Assembly: GCF_038002825.1 (NCBI RefSeq)
Contig: NZ_JBBODF010000001.1
Coordinates: 7,130,001-7,194,000 of the forward strand
From: Paenibacillus sp. FSL H8-0048
GTDB lineage: Bacteria; Bacillota; Bacilli; Paenibacillales; Paenibacillaceae
Direction of reading: 5' to 3'
DNA length: 64,000 nucleotides
Both the position numbers and the translations under genes were made by a program. Shown piece after piece: positions 8,391 to 20,727 of the stretch (its first letter is position 1; each line of letters opens with the position of its first letter). A model generated the notes under the pieces. That model worked only from the letters and a program-made list of their open reading frames with translations. It was not told the DNA's origin and made no database searches.

Positions 8391-8545
8391 CGGTTAACAC
8401 TAACAGCAAAATCCCTTTGAATTCGCTGGAAGTGGGCTGGATGAGGGAATGAAGGGGATAAATCCCTTTGATTTTGCTGAAAGTGGGCTGGATGAGGGAA
8501 TGAAGGGGATAAATCCCTTTGGATTCGGCTGAACATAGGCTGGAC
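8391..8545. repeat. 51-bp hairpin array, family A (right part)
   Basis: The array resumes after the insertion element with AAAATCCCTTTGAATTCG, then full cores at 8455 and 8506, again 51 bp apart. Removing the IS and 17 extra bases would restore a nearly regular array. Confidence 0.9.
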
Positions 8546-8556
8546 TGGTAGCTGTA

Positions 8557-8710
8557 AGAGAGTAATTAAGAGCATAAGTGCACCTGAATTCAGCCAAAGT
8601 CGGCTAAATGGGGAAATGAAGAGCATTAGTGCACCTGATGTTGGCAAACGTGTACCAGACAGGGGGAATAAGGTGTAAAAGTACACCTGATCTCGGCAGA
8701 GCCGTCTCAT
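8557..8710. repeat. 51-bp hairpin array, family B
   Basis: Hairpins GAGCATAAGTGCACC (8570), GAGCATTAGTGCACC (8621) and AGGTGTAAAAGTACACCT (about 8671), again 51 bp apart, each followed by a TGAATTC(A/G)GC-like tail. The third copy has a perfect 7-bp stem despite different arm bases, showing compensated change. From 8710 to the next gene (8948) I see only AT/GC-mixed sequence and the Shine-Dalgarno of the next gene. Confidence 0.85.
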
Positions 8711-8947
8711 TGAGAGCGGCCAGGGAGCCGAATATTACTCCACATACATAATACTACTCTCCGGCGCATAAAGTGAAGGACGAGTTCTGCTCACATTCCT
8801 TCTGCTCACAACCCTTTTGCCCGCTATCTTTTACTCGCCGTCCGGCCGCGCGCATACTCAGGCAGCAGAAGGGGAGCATGTGCACTGTATACGTGTTATA
8901 CAGGAGGCTGACGCAGACGCTAGTATCATTTTGAGGAGGCTGCCTGG

Positions 8948-9181
8948 ATGATTATTTCTCTGCCCCGCACGGTGCGCCGGCTGTATTTCATGACGATGCT
9001 TGTGGCGGTAAGCTGTGTGCTGTATTATGTTTTGAGCTGGGTTAGCGCTTGGATCAGTCCGGCCCGCAATGCTGAGATTCCGGAAGGCACCGCCGTCCGG
9101 GCATTTCAGGATGTCCAGTATGGGGAACAGGGGATAAGTGCGGGGGATCGCCTGCGCCTATTTTACTGGTACGGGGAGTAA
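8948..9181 (+). CDS. DUF4227 family protein (YqzK-like)
   Basis: 77-residue protein with one N-terminal transmembrane helix (about residues 13-36, RLYFMTMLVAVSCVLYYVL) and a short outer or inner tail ending in RLRLFYWYGE, the typical DUF4227 ending. The gene between fur and xerD in Bacillus is yqzK, of the same family and size. Function unknown. TGAGGAGGCTGCCTGG provides the ribosome site. Confidence 0.8.
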   Translation: MIISLPRTVRRLYFMTMLVAVSCVLYYVLSWVSAWISPARNAEIPEGTAVRAFQDVQYGEQGISAGDRLRLFYWYGE

Positions 9182-9320
9182 CGGCACGGATTGCAGGATT
9201 AAGGGAGAAGTATGTCGAATCAATCTATAGCATGTCATGGAACAACGCTGTTCCGGCTGCTGGACCCCATCCGCTGTGAAGCTGCATGAAGCAGCCTGAG
9301 TCTGACAGGAGCGTGAATTG

Positions 9321-10214
9321 ATGAAGTCATACTTACAGCCGTTTATGCAGTATTTGTCCGGGGACAAAGGATTGTCTCCTAGTACGCTGGAATCCTATGG
9401 ACGGGATATATCGCAGTTTCTGGAGTTCGCGGAAGAGCGCGGCCTGGACGCGGCGGAAGAGATTAGAAGAACACATATTATGCTTTATTTGGGCGCCCTG
9501 CGCGGAGCAGGGAAGGCAGCGGCCACTGTGAACCGGAATACGGTATCGCTGCGTGCTTATTTTCATTATTTGCTGAAGGAACGGCTGATTGTCCAAGATC
9601 CTACGCTGGATATGGAAGCCATCAAGCCGAGCCAGAAGCCGCCGATGATTCTTAGCATTGAGGAGATCGAACGTCTGCTGGCGGCTCCGGACGAAGCTGC
9701 TCCCCAGGGGATGCGCGATAAGGCTATGCTGGAGCTGCTCTATGCGACGGGTATCCGTGTGACGGAGCTGATCTCACTGAATGTGGACGATGTGAACACC
9801 TCCTTGCGGTTCGCTCGCTGCAGCGGCGCTTCCGGTAAGGAGCGTGTAGTCCCGATCGGCGTGATTGCTGCGGACTGCGTTGCCCGTTATACCTCGGGGA
9901 TGCGGGACAAGCTGCTGCGCGTCAATCAGGACGAGCCTGCGCTGTTCCTGAACAGTCTGGGCGGACGGCTGACCCGTCAGGGCTTTTGGAAAATTATCAA
10001 AAAATACGCGCGTGAAGCTCAGATTGAGCAGGACATCACGCCGCATACCCTGCGCCACTCCTTCGCTGCGCATCTGCTGGAAGGCGGGGCGGACCTGCGT
10101 TCTGTGCAGCAGATGCTGGGCCATTCCGATATATCGACCACTCAGATTTACAGCGGAATTGCCCGCAAGAATATGAAGGAGGTCTACGAGAATCATCATC
10201 CCCGGGCGAAATAG
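9321..10214 (+). CDS. xerD: Site-specific tyrosine recombinase XerD
   Basis: Resolves chromosome dimers at dif together with XerC. N-terminal SAM-like core-binding domain (about 1-85) and a C-terminal catalytic domain with the full set of residues: Arg in ATGIRVTELI, Lys in GKERVVPIG, His-x-x-Arg in HTLRHSFAAHLLEGG, His in MLGHSDISTTQIY with the nucleophile Tyr. 298 residues. ATG 9321 chosen; a TTG directly before it is also possible. Synteny fur - yqzK - xerD - deoB supports XerD over XerC. Confidence 0.93.
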   Translation: MKSYLQPFMQYLSGDKGLSPSTLESYGRDISQFLEFAEERGLDAAEEIRRTHIMLYLGALRGAGKAAATVNRNTVSLRAYFHYLLKERLIVQDPTLDMEAIKPSQKPPMILSIEEIERLLAAPDEAAPQGMRDKAMLELLYATGIRVTELISLNVDDVNTSLRFARCSGASGKERVVPIGVIAADCVARYTSGMRDKLLRVNQDEPALFLNSLGGRLTRQGFWKIIKKYAREAQIEQDITPHTLRHSFAAHLLEGGADLRSVQQMLGHSDISTTQIYSGIARKNMKEVYENHHPRAK

Positions 10215-10318
10215 CCCGCTCTACAGGGATGAGGGACCTTAGAAATAACGGGCAGATGGACTTGGATTGGGCCTAAAAGATGCTTTTTGTGAGTAAGAAA
10301 GTTATGATGGAATCATAC

Positions 10319-10361
10319 TGAAGAAATCGCTCCCGGGAGAGGTTCTCCCGGAGTTTCTTCA
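10319..10361 (+). promoter_or_regulatory. Hairpin in the xerD-deoB gap
   Basis: GAAGAAA..CTCCCGGGAG AGGTT CTCCCGGAG TTTCTTC forms a long stem 55 bp ahead of deoB. It lacks a clear U-tract, so it may be a weak terminator for xerD or a 5' leader structure of the nucleoside operon. Confidence 0.45.
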
Positions 10362-10414
10362 TGCTTAGCGCACAGGGCAGAATTATGCAAACTATAAAAG
10401 GAGTGAAGACGGCA

Positions 10415-11593
10415 ATGTCCTCATTTAAACGCATCGGATTTATTGTTCTGGACAGTGTAGGTATCGGTGAAGCGCCGGATGCCGCTAATTTCGGAGATAC
10501 AGGCTCCCATACGCTCGGACATATTCTGCAGCGGGTTCCGGGTCTTAAGCTTCCGAATCTGCAGCAGCTCGGGCTGGCGAATATTGCGCCGCTGCCGCCG
10601 CTTGAACCGGTAACGGCTCCTACAGGCTACTACGGTAAAATGCAGGAGGTATCTGTAGGCAAGGACACAATGACCGGCCACTGGGAACTGATGGGGCTGA
10701 AGATCGAGGTTCCTTTTAACACCTACTTTGACGGCTTCCCGGCGGAGCTGATCGAGAAATTCGAAGCGGCTACCGGACGCAAGGTTATCGGCAACAAGCC
10801 AGCTTCCGGCACCGAGATTCTCGTGGAATACGGCGAGGAGCAGATGAAGACGGGGGCATGGATTGTCTATACCTCGGCGGACAGCGTGTTCCAGCTTGCA
10901 GCGCACGAAGATATTATCCCTCTGGAGGAGCTGTACAGCGCCTGTAAAATCGCCCGTGAGCTGACGATGGCTCCCGAGTTCTCCGTAGGCCGCGTGATCG
11001 CCCGCCCTTATGTAGGCGAGCCGGGGAACTTCGTACGTACGCCGAACCGCCATGATTATGCGGTGAAGCCGCCGGAGCCTACGGTGATGAACGCTCTGGA
11101 GGATATCGGCAAGGATGTGATTGCTGTCGGCAAGATCAATGATATTTTTACCGGCGAAGGAGTGACAGCTTCCTACCCGACCAAAAGCAATGAACACGGC
11201 ATCCAGATTACCATCGACGAGCTGCGCAAGCCATTTGACGGATTCCTGTTCACTAATCTGGTGGACTTCGATTCCCTCTACGGCCACCGCCGTGATCCGG
11301 AAGGCTACGGCCGTGCGCTGGAGGTATTCGATCAGGCGCTGCCTGAGCTGCTCAGTACGCTCGGTGAGGATGATCTCCTGATCATCTCCGCAGATCACGG
11401 GAACGACCCGATCCATGCCGGAACGGACCACACGCGCGAGTACGTGCCGCTCCTGGTCTACAGCCCGAGATTCAAGACTCCCGGCAGCCTCGGCATCCGC
11501 CAGACCTTCTCGGATGTGGCCGCCACAATCGCCGATAACTTCGGGGCGAAGGCTCCGCAGTACGGGACAAGCTTCCTGTCTGAATTGCAGTAA
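10415..11593 (+). CDS. deoB: Phosphopentomutase
   Basis: Interconverts (deoxy)ribose 1-phosphate and 5-phosphate in nucleoside catabolism. Alkaline-phosphatase superfamily metal motifs are present: [12 protein letters not shown] at the N-terminus, [11 protein letters not shown], and SADHGNDP with [15 protein letters not shown] near the C-terminus. ATG 10415 has AAAAGGAGTG 11 nt upstream and yields the conserved [13 protein letters not shown] start; an upstream in-frame ATG at 10361 would add an unusual 18 residues. First gene of the salvage operon with two phosphorylases and pdp, which produce its substrate. Confidence 0.94.
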   Translation: MSSFKRIGFIVLDSVGIGEAPDAANFGDTGSHTLGHILQRVPGLKLPNLQQLGLANIAPLPPLEPVTAPTGYYGKMQEVSVGKDTMTGHWELMGLKIEVPFNTYFDGFPAELIEKFEAATGRKVIGNKPASGTEILVEYGEEQMKTGAWIVYTSADSVFQLAAHEDIIPLEELYSACKIARELTMAPEFSVGRVIARPYVGEPGNFVRTPNRHDYAVKPPEPTVMNALEDIGKDVIAVGKINDIFTGEGVTASYPTKSNEHGIQITIDELRKPFDGFLFTNLVDFDSLYGHRRDPEGYGRALEVFDQALPELLSTLGEDDLLIISADHGNDPIHAGTDHTREYVPLLVYSPRFKTPGSLGIRQTFSDVAATIADNFGAKAPQYGTSFLSELQ

Positions 11594-11642
11594 TCACACC
11601 ACAGATCGAACTGGATTTTTAAAAAAAGAAGGAGTGTAACCC

Positions 11643-12467
11643 ATGACCACCGTAACCTCAAGCAAAATTCAAGAAGCAGCCGTATATATCAAAGATAAAT
11701 GCACCGTCGCCCCCGAAATCGGGCTGATCCTGGGCTCCGGCCTCGGCGTTCTGGCCGATCTGATCACAGATGAAGTTGTTATTCCTTATCATGAGATTCC
11801 TCATTTCCCGGTGTCCACGGTAGAAGGACATGAAGGCGAGCTGCTGATCGGCATGATCGAAGGCCGCCGCGTGGTCATGATGAAGGGCCGCTTCCACATG
11901 TATGAAGGCTACGGCCCGGAGGTTACAGCCTTCCCGGTACGGGTGATGAAGGAGCTGGGCGTAACCAGCCTGCTGGTCACCAACGCTGCCGGTGGCGTTA
12001 ACACTGAATACACACCGGGCGATCTCATGCTGATCACGGACCATCTGAACCTGACCGGACGCAACCCGCTGAGCGGACCGAATGATAATGCGCTGGGCGT
12101 ACGGTTCCCGGATATGTCCTCGGCGTACAGCCCGCGTCTGATTGCCGCTGCCAAGGAAGCTGCCGCAGCTCTGAACTTCGAGTTCAAGGAAGGCGTATAC
12201 GCCGGTCTGCTCGGACCGAACTATGAGACCCCTGCCGAGATCGTCATGCTGCGCCGCCAGGGAGCAGATGCCGTAGGTATGTCGACTGTATCTGAGACCA
12301 TCGTTGCCCGTCATGCCGGGATTGAAGTGCTGGGCATTTCCTGTATCACCAACATGGCCGCCGGTATTCTGCCGCAGCCGCTGAATCATGCAGAGGTGAT
12401 GGAGACCGCTGAACGTGTGCGCGAGCAGTTCCTGAAGCTTGTGCTTGCTTTTATTCCCAAAATGTAG
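11643..12467 (+). CDS. punA: Purine nucleoside phosphorylase (PNP-I, trimeric family), copy 1
   Basis: Phosphorolysis of guanosine/inosine-type nucleosides to base plus ribose 1-phosphate. Motifs: [48 protein letters not shown] (Glu 195 for base binding) and CITNMAAG with Asn 237, the residue that favours 6-oxopurines in the human enzyme family. 274 residues. Lies 49 bp after deoB with AAGAAGGAGTG as ribosome site. This copy looks like the standard PunA. Confidence 0.92.
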   Translation: MTTVTSSKIQEAAVYIKDKCTVAPEIGLILGSGLGVLADLITDEVVIPYHEIPHFPVSTVEGHEGELLIGMIEGRRVVMMKGRFHMYEGYGPEVTAFPVRVMKELGVTSLLVTNAAGGVNTEYTPGDLMLITDHLNLTGRNPLSGPNDNALGVRFPDMSSAYSPRLIAAAKEAAAALNFEFKEGVYAGLLGPNYETPAEIVMLRRQGADAVGMSTVSETIVARHAGIEVLGISCITNMAAGILPQPLNHAEVMETAERVREQFLKLVLAFIPKM

Positions 12468-12524
12468 GTACTGCTTCACATACGCGTTATTCTATACACA
12501 ACTCATATCCGGGAGGATCAACCT

Positions 12525-13388
12525 ATGACAACACCAACAACAGTCCCATACGGCACTCAAGTGAATGAAGCAGCTGCTTATATTCAGTCCAAATTCGGCG
12601 GTTATACACCGGCTATCGGCCTTATTCTGGGTTCAGGTCTTGGCGACCTGGGCGATCAGATTGAAGATGCCGTCTACCTGCCATATGAAGAAATTCCGCA
12701 TTTCCCCCATTCAACGGTGGAAGGTCATGCCGGACGGTTCGTAATCGGTAAGCTGGAAGGCAAGGATGTTATGATTATGCAGGGCCGTTTTCACTACTAT
12801 GAAGGTTATGAGATGCGCAAGGTAGTTCTTCCGGTCTATGTAATGGCTAAGCTGGGCATCGGCACCCTTGTCATTACCAACGCTGGCGGCGGAATGAACA
12901 GAGCGTTCAAGGCAGGCGACCTGATGCTGATTACCGACCACCTCAATATGACCGGCGACAATCCGCTGATCGGACCAAATGATCCGGAGCTCGGCGTAAG
13001 ATTCCCTGATATGTCCAGTGCTTATGACCCTGAATATATTCAGCTTGCGAAAAAGCTTGCAGGCGGAGTTACAGGTGTGGACGGTGAAGCGCTTGTTCTG
13101 CAGGAAGGCGTATATGCCGGCATCAGCGGCCCGACTTATGAGACCCCGGCTGAGCTGAAAATGCTGGCTTATCTCGGCGGCGATGCCGTGGGTATGTCCA
13201 CTGTGCCGGAGGTTATCGTAGCCAGCCACAGCAAGCTGCGCGTGCTCGGCATTACCTGTATCACAGACATGGCTATCGGCGATGAGCTGGAGCCGCTCAC
13301 CCATGAGCAGGTGGTAAAAGTGGCGAACCTGACCAAGCCTAAATTCATTGGACTGGTGCGTGCCTTCGTCCGTGAGGTACAGGTCTGA
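12525..13388 (+). CDS. Purine nucleoside phosphorylase paralogue, copy 2 (Asn-to-Asp at base site)
   Basis: Second PNP of the same family, 287 residues, with [40 protein letters not shown] (Glu 206). The base-contacting segment reads CITDMAIG, so Asp 248 replaces the usual Asn, and TNAGGGMN replaces TNAAGGVN. In human PNP the Asn243Asp change is known to admit 6-aminopurine nucleosides such as adenosine, and MTA phosphorylase also has Asp there. This copy may therefore handle a different purine set. Its TGA overlaps the pdp ATG by one base, implying translational coupling. Confidence 0.9.
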   Translation: MTTPTTVPYGTQVNEAAAYIQSKFGGYTPAIGLILGSGLGDLGDQIEDAVYLPYEEIPHFPHSTVEGHAGRFVIGKLEGKDVMIMQGRFHYYEGYEMRKVVLPVYVMAKLGIGTLVITNAGGGMNRAFKAGDLMLITDHLNMTGDNPLIGPNDPELGVRFPDMSSAYDPEYIQLAKKLAGGVTGVDGEALVLQEGVYAGISGPTYETPAELKMLAYLGGDAVGMSTVPEVIVASHSKLRVLGITCITDMAIGDELEPLTHEQVVKVANLTKPKFIGLVRAFVREVQV

Positions 13389-14719
13389 TGCGTGCCGTTG
13401 ATCTCATTCAGAAAAAGAGAGACGGCGGTGAACTCAGCCGCGAAGAAATAGCGTTCCTTATTCAGGGCTACAGCAAGGGAGAGATCCCGGATTATCAGAT
13501 TTCCGCTTGGGCAATGGCTGTGTATTTCCGCGGAATGAACGCGCGGGAGACCGGCGACCTGACCCTGGAGATGGCGATGTCCGGCGACCAGGTAGACCTT
13601 AGCCCGATTGCAGGTATCAAGGTGGACAAGCATTCTACCGGAGGCGTGGGCGACAAGACGACGGTTGTGCTTGCACCGCTGGTCGCAGCGGCCGGAGTTC
13701 CGGTAGCCAAAATGTCCGGGCGCGGCCTGGGCCACACCGGAGGCACACTGGATAAGCTGGAGTCGATTACAGGCTTCTCGGTGGAGATGGACCGGGAACG
13801 GTTTTTCGCCCAGGTGGGCGAGATCGGCGCAGCTGTGATCGGCCAATCCGGCAACATCACGCCGGCAGACAAGAAGCTGTACGCTCTGCGTGATGTAACG
13901 GCCACAGTGGAATCCATTCCGCTGATCGCCAGCTCCGTTATGAGCAAGAAGATTGCCGCAGGTGCGGACGCCATCGTGCTGGATGTGAAGACCGGCAGCG
14001 GGGCGTTCATGAAGACGCTTGACGATTCCATTGCACTCGCCCAGGCGATGGTAGATATCGGCACTCACCTTGGCCGCAACACGGTAGCGGTCATCAGCGA
14101 CATGGATCAGCCGCTGGGCTTCGGCATCGGCAATGCTCTGGAGATCAAGGAGGGCATCGAGACCTTGAACGGCCACGGGCCGAAGGATCTGCAGGAGGTC
14201 TGCCTGATCCTGGGCAGCCAGATGCTCGTACTTGGCGGCAAGGCGAAGGATGAAGAAGAAGCACGCTCCATGCTGCTGTCCCATATCAAGGACGGCAGTG
14301 CGCTGAATAAGTTCAAGCAGATGGTGTCGGCTCAGGGCGGCGATGCTTCGCAGATTGATTCTCCTGACACCTTGCCCGCTGCCCGCAGATTCATCGAAGT
14401 CAAGGCTGCGGCCGCAGGCTATGTGGAGAGCATCCAGGCTGAAGAGATTGGGGTGGCCGCGATGCTGCTTGGTGCCGGACGCGAGACGAAGGAGTCCGTG
14501 ATCGATCTGGCGGTCGGCATTCAGCTCTCGCTGAAGGTCGGCGACGCCGTGGCCGCAGGCGATACGCTGGCTGTGCTGCACGTGAACGATGCCAGCGAGA
14601 GCAAGGTGCAGGAAGCCGAAGCCAAGGTCCTTGAGGCTTATCGCATCTCCGCCCAGCCGGTTCCGCCGCAGCCGCTGGTTTTTGCGCTGGTGACCAAGGA
14701 TGGGGTAACGCGTTACTAG
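13388..14719 (+). CDS. pdp: Pyrimidine-nucleoside phosphorylase
   Basis: Phosphorolysis of uridine, thymidine and deoxyuridine. 443 residues, normal for the family. Visible: the alpha domain [20 protein letters not shown], the phosphate and base site [52 protein letters not shown] and a C-terminal beta domain. Start overlaps the previous stop (TGATG). Completes a deoB-punA-punA2-pdp operon for both purine and pyrimidine nucleosides. Confidence 0.95.
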   Translation: MRAVDLIQKKRDGGELSREEIAFLIQGYSKGEIPDYQISAWAMAVYFRGMNARETGDLTLEMAMSGDQVDLSPIAGIKVDKHSTGGVGDKTTVVLAPLVAAAGVPVAKMSGRGLGHTGGTLDKLESITGFSVEMDRERFFAQVGEIGAAVIGQSGNITPADKKLYALRDVTATVESIPLIASSVMSKKIAAGADAIVLDVKTGSGAFMKTLDDSIALAQAMVDIGTHLGRNTVAVISDMDQPLGFGIGNALEIKEGIETLNGHGPKDLQEVCLILGSQMLVLGGKAKDEEEARSMLLSHIKDGSALNKFKQMVSAQGGDASQIDSPDTLPAARRFIEVKAAAAGYVESIQAEEIGVAAMLLGAGRETKESVIDLAVGIQLSLKVGDAVAAGDTLAVLHVNDASESKVQEAEAKVLEAYRISAQPVPPQPLVFALVTKDGVTRY

Positions 14720-14758
14720 CCGGAACGGAGTACACTCTGGAAAACTGCATTAATATAA

Positions 14759-14806
14759 ACAAGCCGTACGAATCAGCAGATTGCTGGCGTACGGCTTGTT
14801 TTATTT
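14759..14806 (+). terminator. Terminator of the nucleoside operon
   Basis: Stem AACAAGCCGTACG ... CGTACGGCTTGTT followed by TTATTTTTG; a strong rho-independent signal. Confidence 0.9.
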
Positions 14807-14861
14807 TTGTAACAATCCGGCTAACCAACTGATTATTGGGGTCAACAGCATACGCAGTTGA

Positions 14862-17561
<2,700 letters not shown>

Positions 17562-17587
17562 TCTACACCATTCAGCAGATTAAAAGT

Positions 17588-17620
17588 AAAGAGCCTTAGC
17601 CCAGAAATTGAGCTAAGGCT
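17588..17620. terminator. Bidirectional hairpin between convergent genes
   Basis: AGCCTTAGC ... GCTAAGGCT; on the minus strand it is followed by CTTTACTTTT. Serves the collagen-like gene and the convergent hydrolase. Confidence 0.65.
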
Positions 17621-17679
17621 ATAAGTGCATCTGAGGATAGTTAAATCTTGCTCCTTACCTGCTAAACGGGAAAATACCG

Positions 17680-18765
17680 CTACCCCACCGGCAGATAGTC
17701 CTCCATAACAGACATCATCGCGTAAGCCCCGTTGCTCTTGTTGCAGAGTGCAGTAATCGTTAGGCCACGTTCGGGATAGTAGGCGGAATGGAAGCTGATC
17801 CCGGGATCGTAGCCCATGATATGGTACTTCAGGATCTTTTCGCTGCGGCCGATCTGTATCCACACGCCATAACCGTAATAGCTATCCTTCTGCTCATGCA
17901 TATGCGGTGTCAGCAATAGAGCCGTGGTCTCTGCCTGCAACAGCTTGTGTTCAAGCAAGCCGCTCCACAGCTTATGCATATCCGCCGCCGTAACAAATGC
18001 CCCTCCGTCCCCGCCCCCGACCACCGGAATGGAGTAGATGTTGCTGGTCTTTTTCCCGTTGGCGCTGTCGATGTATCCCTGAGCAGTGTTGGCCGGAAGC
18101 GCATCTAGCGCGAAATAACCGGAATCCTTCATCCCGCAAGTGCGAAAAATATGCTGTTCTACATATTCCGTGAACGGCTGTCCGCTAACGGCTTCTACAA
18201 GCAGAGCAAGCATGATATATCCTGCATTGTTATAGTGAAAACGCCCGCCTGGGGCGAATTTCATAGGAAGCCTGGCGAACAGAGGGAGGAAATCTCCGGG
18301 CCGCCTCAGCATGTACATCGGGGTATCCTTCCACAGTTCCGCGAAATCCTCCATCTCCTCTTCATCGAAATAATCCGGTATGCCTGAGCTGTGAGTCAAT
18401 AGCTGATGCACCGTGACCACTGGGTCGAACAATGGGAATTCCTGCTTCGGCAGGATGTCCAGTATTTTATCGTCATAAGAAAATAGTCCCTGCTCTGCGA
18501 GCTGACAGACGGCAATGGCGGTAAATAGCTTGCTGCCGGAAGCGATGGCGAAGCGGGTATGGATCTGATTGAGCCGTACGTCCCCCATATTAGCCAATCC
18601 AAAAGCTGCGGCTGCAAGGACTTGCTCCCGTTCCGCCACTTGTGCGACCCCTGAGAACGCTCTCAGCCGAGCCTCTTCACTGATGATTTGGGCCAGCTTG
18701 TCCGTGTTAATCTGATGTGCAGGCTTCACCCTATGAAGCACCTCCTGTCTGAAAATATGCATCAT
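17680..18765 (-). CDS. Serine hydrolase, class C beta-lactamase-like fold
   Basis: 361 residues of the beta-lactamase/D-aminopeptidase/esterase family (PF00144 type). The nucleophile motif SxxK appears as ASGSKLFTA, the Tyr-x-Asn motif as FHYNNAGYIML, and LLTHSSGIPDYF is the usual family block. No signal peptide is obvious, so it is probably cytoplasmic. Such proteins are usually esterases or peptidases rather than true resistance enzymes. Divergent from the DUF1177 locus with about 210 bp between them; that gap holds presumed promoters of both but no distinct operator I could name. Confidence 0.82.
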   Translation of the reverse strand: MMHIFRQEVLHRVKPAHQINTDKLAQIISEEARLRAFSGVAQVAEREQVLAAAAFGLANMGDVRLNQIHTRFAIASGSKLFTAIAVCQLAEQGLFSYDDKILDILPKQEFPLFDPVVTVHQLLTHSSGIPDYFDEEEMEDFAELWKDTPMYMLRRPGDFLPLFARLPMKFAPGGRFHYNNAGYIMLALLVEAVSGQPFTEYVEQHIFRTCGMKDSGYFALDALPANTAQGYIDSANGKKTSNIYSIPVVGGGDGGAFVTAADMHKLWSGLLEHKLLQAETTALLLTPHMHEQKDSYYGYGVWIQIGRSEKILKYHIMGYDPGISFHSAYYPERGLTITALCNKSNGAYAMMSVMEDYLPVG

Positions 18766-18975
18766 TACCCTGTTACAATTCGCTGCTTGGGAGAATTCAC
18801 CTTTATTTATATGGCATTAAGCTGTAAGAGTGTACTCCGCGCGTAAGGTTTATCTGCAAAGGACAAGAAATGCTGTTCCAGTTTGGCAGGGCGGTACATT
18901 GTGGACATTTTGGAAGATGGGATAGTATAAATTCAAACATGACAAACATGAGCATGCATCCGGGGAGGAATTAGA

Positions 18976-19926
18976 ATGGCACTTCATCAAACGATTACAG
19001 TCTTGAACGCACTGGACAGCGCTTATGTTAATGGTAAGCAGGTCAAGCAGTTATTTGCAGAATATCCTGCGGTTAAGGTTGAGATTCAGAAGGTGGACGG
19101 GGAAAAGGGCAGCACAGAATTCGTCAAAATTACGATCCCGGGCAGCGAAGGAAAGTTTGGCGGCGGATCTGCCCCAACGTTCGGTATTGTCGGCAGACTG
19201 GGTGGTATCGGGGCACGCCCGAGCCGGATTGGCCTGGTCTCAGATGCAGATGGAGCGGTAGCAGCGATTGCTTCTGCGCTGAAGCTGGCAGACATGCAGG
19301 CCAAAGGGGATGTGCTGCTGGGGGATGTGCTGGTGACCACTCATATTTGCCCGGATGCTCCGACCCTGCCGCACGAGCCGGTGGATTTCATGGATTCTCC
19401 TGTGGATATTCTGCAGATGAATGAGCATGAAGTGCTGCCGGAGATGGAAGCGGTTCTATCGATTGATACGACCAAAGGCAACCGTGTGGTTAATCACAAA
19501 GGGATTGCCATCTCGCCGACGGTCAAGGAAGGCTATATTCTGCGGGTCAGCGAGGATTTGCTGCGGATCAAGGAGATGACGACAGGGCAATATCCGGTTA
19601 CTTTTCCGGTGACGACTCAGGATATTACCCCTTACGGCAACGGGCTGTATCATATCAATTCCATTCTTCAGCCTGCGGTGGCTACCTCTGCTCCGGTGGT
19701 GGGCCTCGCGATTACTGCCCAGTCTATGGTTCCGGGCTGCGGTACTGGTGCCAGTCATGAGGTGGATATTGCCCAGGCGGTGCGGTTCGCCATCGAGACG
19801 GCCAAGGAAGTAACACAGGGGACATGCTCTTTCTACAACAAAGCGGAGTTTGCCAAAATCACTGAGCTGTACGGCTCCATGAACGTGCTGCAGACACTTG
19901 GTAAACCTGCAGTCACCTCTCACTAA
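18976..19926 (+). CDS. DUF1177 family protein
   Basis: 316-residue soluble protein of unknown function. Conserved-looking stretches are LVSDADGAVAAIASALKLA (Asp 90, Asp 92), THICPDAPTLPHEPVDFMDS (His 123, Asp 127), NHKGIAISPTVKEG and PGCGTGASHEVDIAQAVRF. The acidic and His residues are reminiscent of a metal-dependent hydrolase, but this is only a suggestion. First gene of a run with AroM, an M29/NicX-like protein and a racemase; that company is typical for DUF1177. GGGGAGGAATTAG precedes the ATG. Confidence 0.8.
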   Translation: MALHQTITVLNALDSAYVNGKQVKQLFAEYPAVKVEIQKVDGEKGSTEFVKITIPGSEGKFGGGSAPTFGIVGRLGGIGARPSRIGLVSDADGAVAAIASALKLADMQAKGDVLLGDVLVTTHICPDAPTLPHEPVDFMDSPVDILQMNEHEVLPEMEAVLSIDTTKGNRVVNHKGIAISPTVKEGYILRVSEDLLRIKEMTTGQYPVTFPVTTQDITPYGNGLYHINSILQPAVATSAPVVGLAITAQSMVPGCGTGASHEVDIAQAVRFAIETAKEVTQGTCSFYNKAEFAKITELYGSMNVLQTLGKPAVTSH

Positions 19927-19952
19927 CAGGATAACAGATGTACATGTACAGT

Positions 19953-19979
19953 CAGGCGCTGAGCTTTCTTCAGCGCCTG
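19953..19979 (+). terminator. Intra-locus hairpin between DUF1177 and aroM genes
   Basis: CAGGCGCTGA GCTTTC TTCAGCGCCTG, a stable stem with no U-tract. Probably an attenuator or mRNA-stabilising hairpin rather than a full stop. Confidence 0.5.
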
Positions 19980-20041
19980 CTCTGTTAGCACAGGTTAGCA
20001 CAGCGTGGCTGCTGTAACCAATAGCGTCTGGAGGGATAAGG

Positions 20042-20710
20042 ATGAAGAATATCGGGCTGATTACAATTGGGCAAGCGCCCAGGCAGGATGTCGCGCCTAT
20101 CATTGAGAAATATCTTGAATGCAAGGCGGGACTGGTACAATCCGGGGTCTTGGACGGCTTCACGGCTGAACAGGTTAAGGAATATTACAGTCCGGCCCCG
20201 GGGGAGTATGTGCTGACCACCCGTATGACAGACGGGTCTGCTGCGGTAATCTCCCGGGAGCGGATACAGACCGTTCTGCAAGGGAAGATTGATGCTATGG
20301 AAGCTGCTGGGATTCGGACGATCCTGCTGGCTTGCACGGGAGTTTTTCCGGGGCTGCATACATCTGCTGCCCATCTGATTGAGCCGGACCGGATTATTCC
20401 ACCGGTCGTGCAGGCGATGCTGGACGGGCGCCGTCTGGGATTGATTGGCCCTTTGCCCGAGCAGGAGGGCGCAATGATTGAGAAATTCGCAGGAGCCGGA
20501 GCACGGCTGCCGTTCACAGCGGCTTCACCTTATACGGGGACGGAAGCGGATTTTCGTGCCGCAGCAGAGCGTCTGCGGGATCATGCGGATGTGATAGTGC
20601 TTGACTGTATGGGATATGTGGAGCAGCATAGACAGTGGGCAGCCTCCGCAGGAGTGCCTGCCGTGCTGTCCAATGCCCTGATGGGCAAGCTAATAGCAGA
20701 AATGGTGTAA
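20042..20710 (+). CDS. AroM family protein
   Basis: 222 residues. Begins MKNIGLITIGQAPRQDVAPI, the AroM family signature, and contains ILLACTG and IVLDCMGY, paired cysteine segments recalling the Asp/Glu-racemase fold. Despite the name, no AroM activity is established; in other genomes it accompanies DUF1177 and peptide-like transporters. Only 17 nt separate its stop from the next start, so the two are co-translated from one mRNA. Confidence 0.82.
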   Translation: MKNIGLITIGQAPRQDVAPIIEKYLECKAGLVQSGVLDGFTAEQVKEYYSPAPGEYVLTTRMTDGSAAVISRERIQTVLQGKIDAMEAAGIRTILLACTGVFPGLHTSAAHLIEPDRIIPPVVQAMLDGRRLGLIGPLPEQEGAMIEKFAGAGARLPFTAASPYTGTEADFRAAAERLRDHADVIVLDCMGYVEQHRQWAASAGVPAVLSNALMGKLIAEMV

Positions 20711-20727
20711 TTCGGGAGGAAATGAAG

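Noticed and set aside
17680-18765. True beta-lactamase resistance gene
   Set aside because: SxxK and YxN are present, but no signal peptide is visible and the sequence resembles general serine hydrolases.
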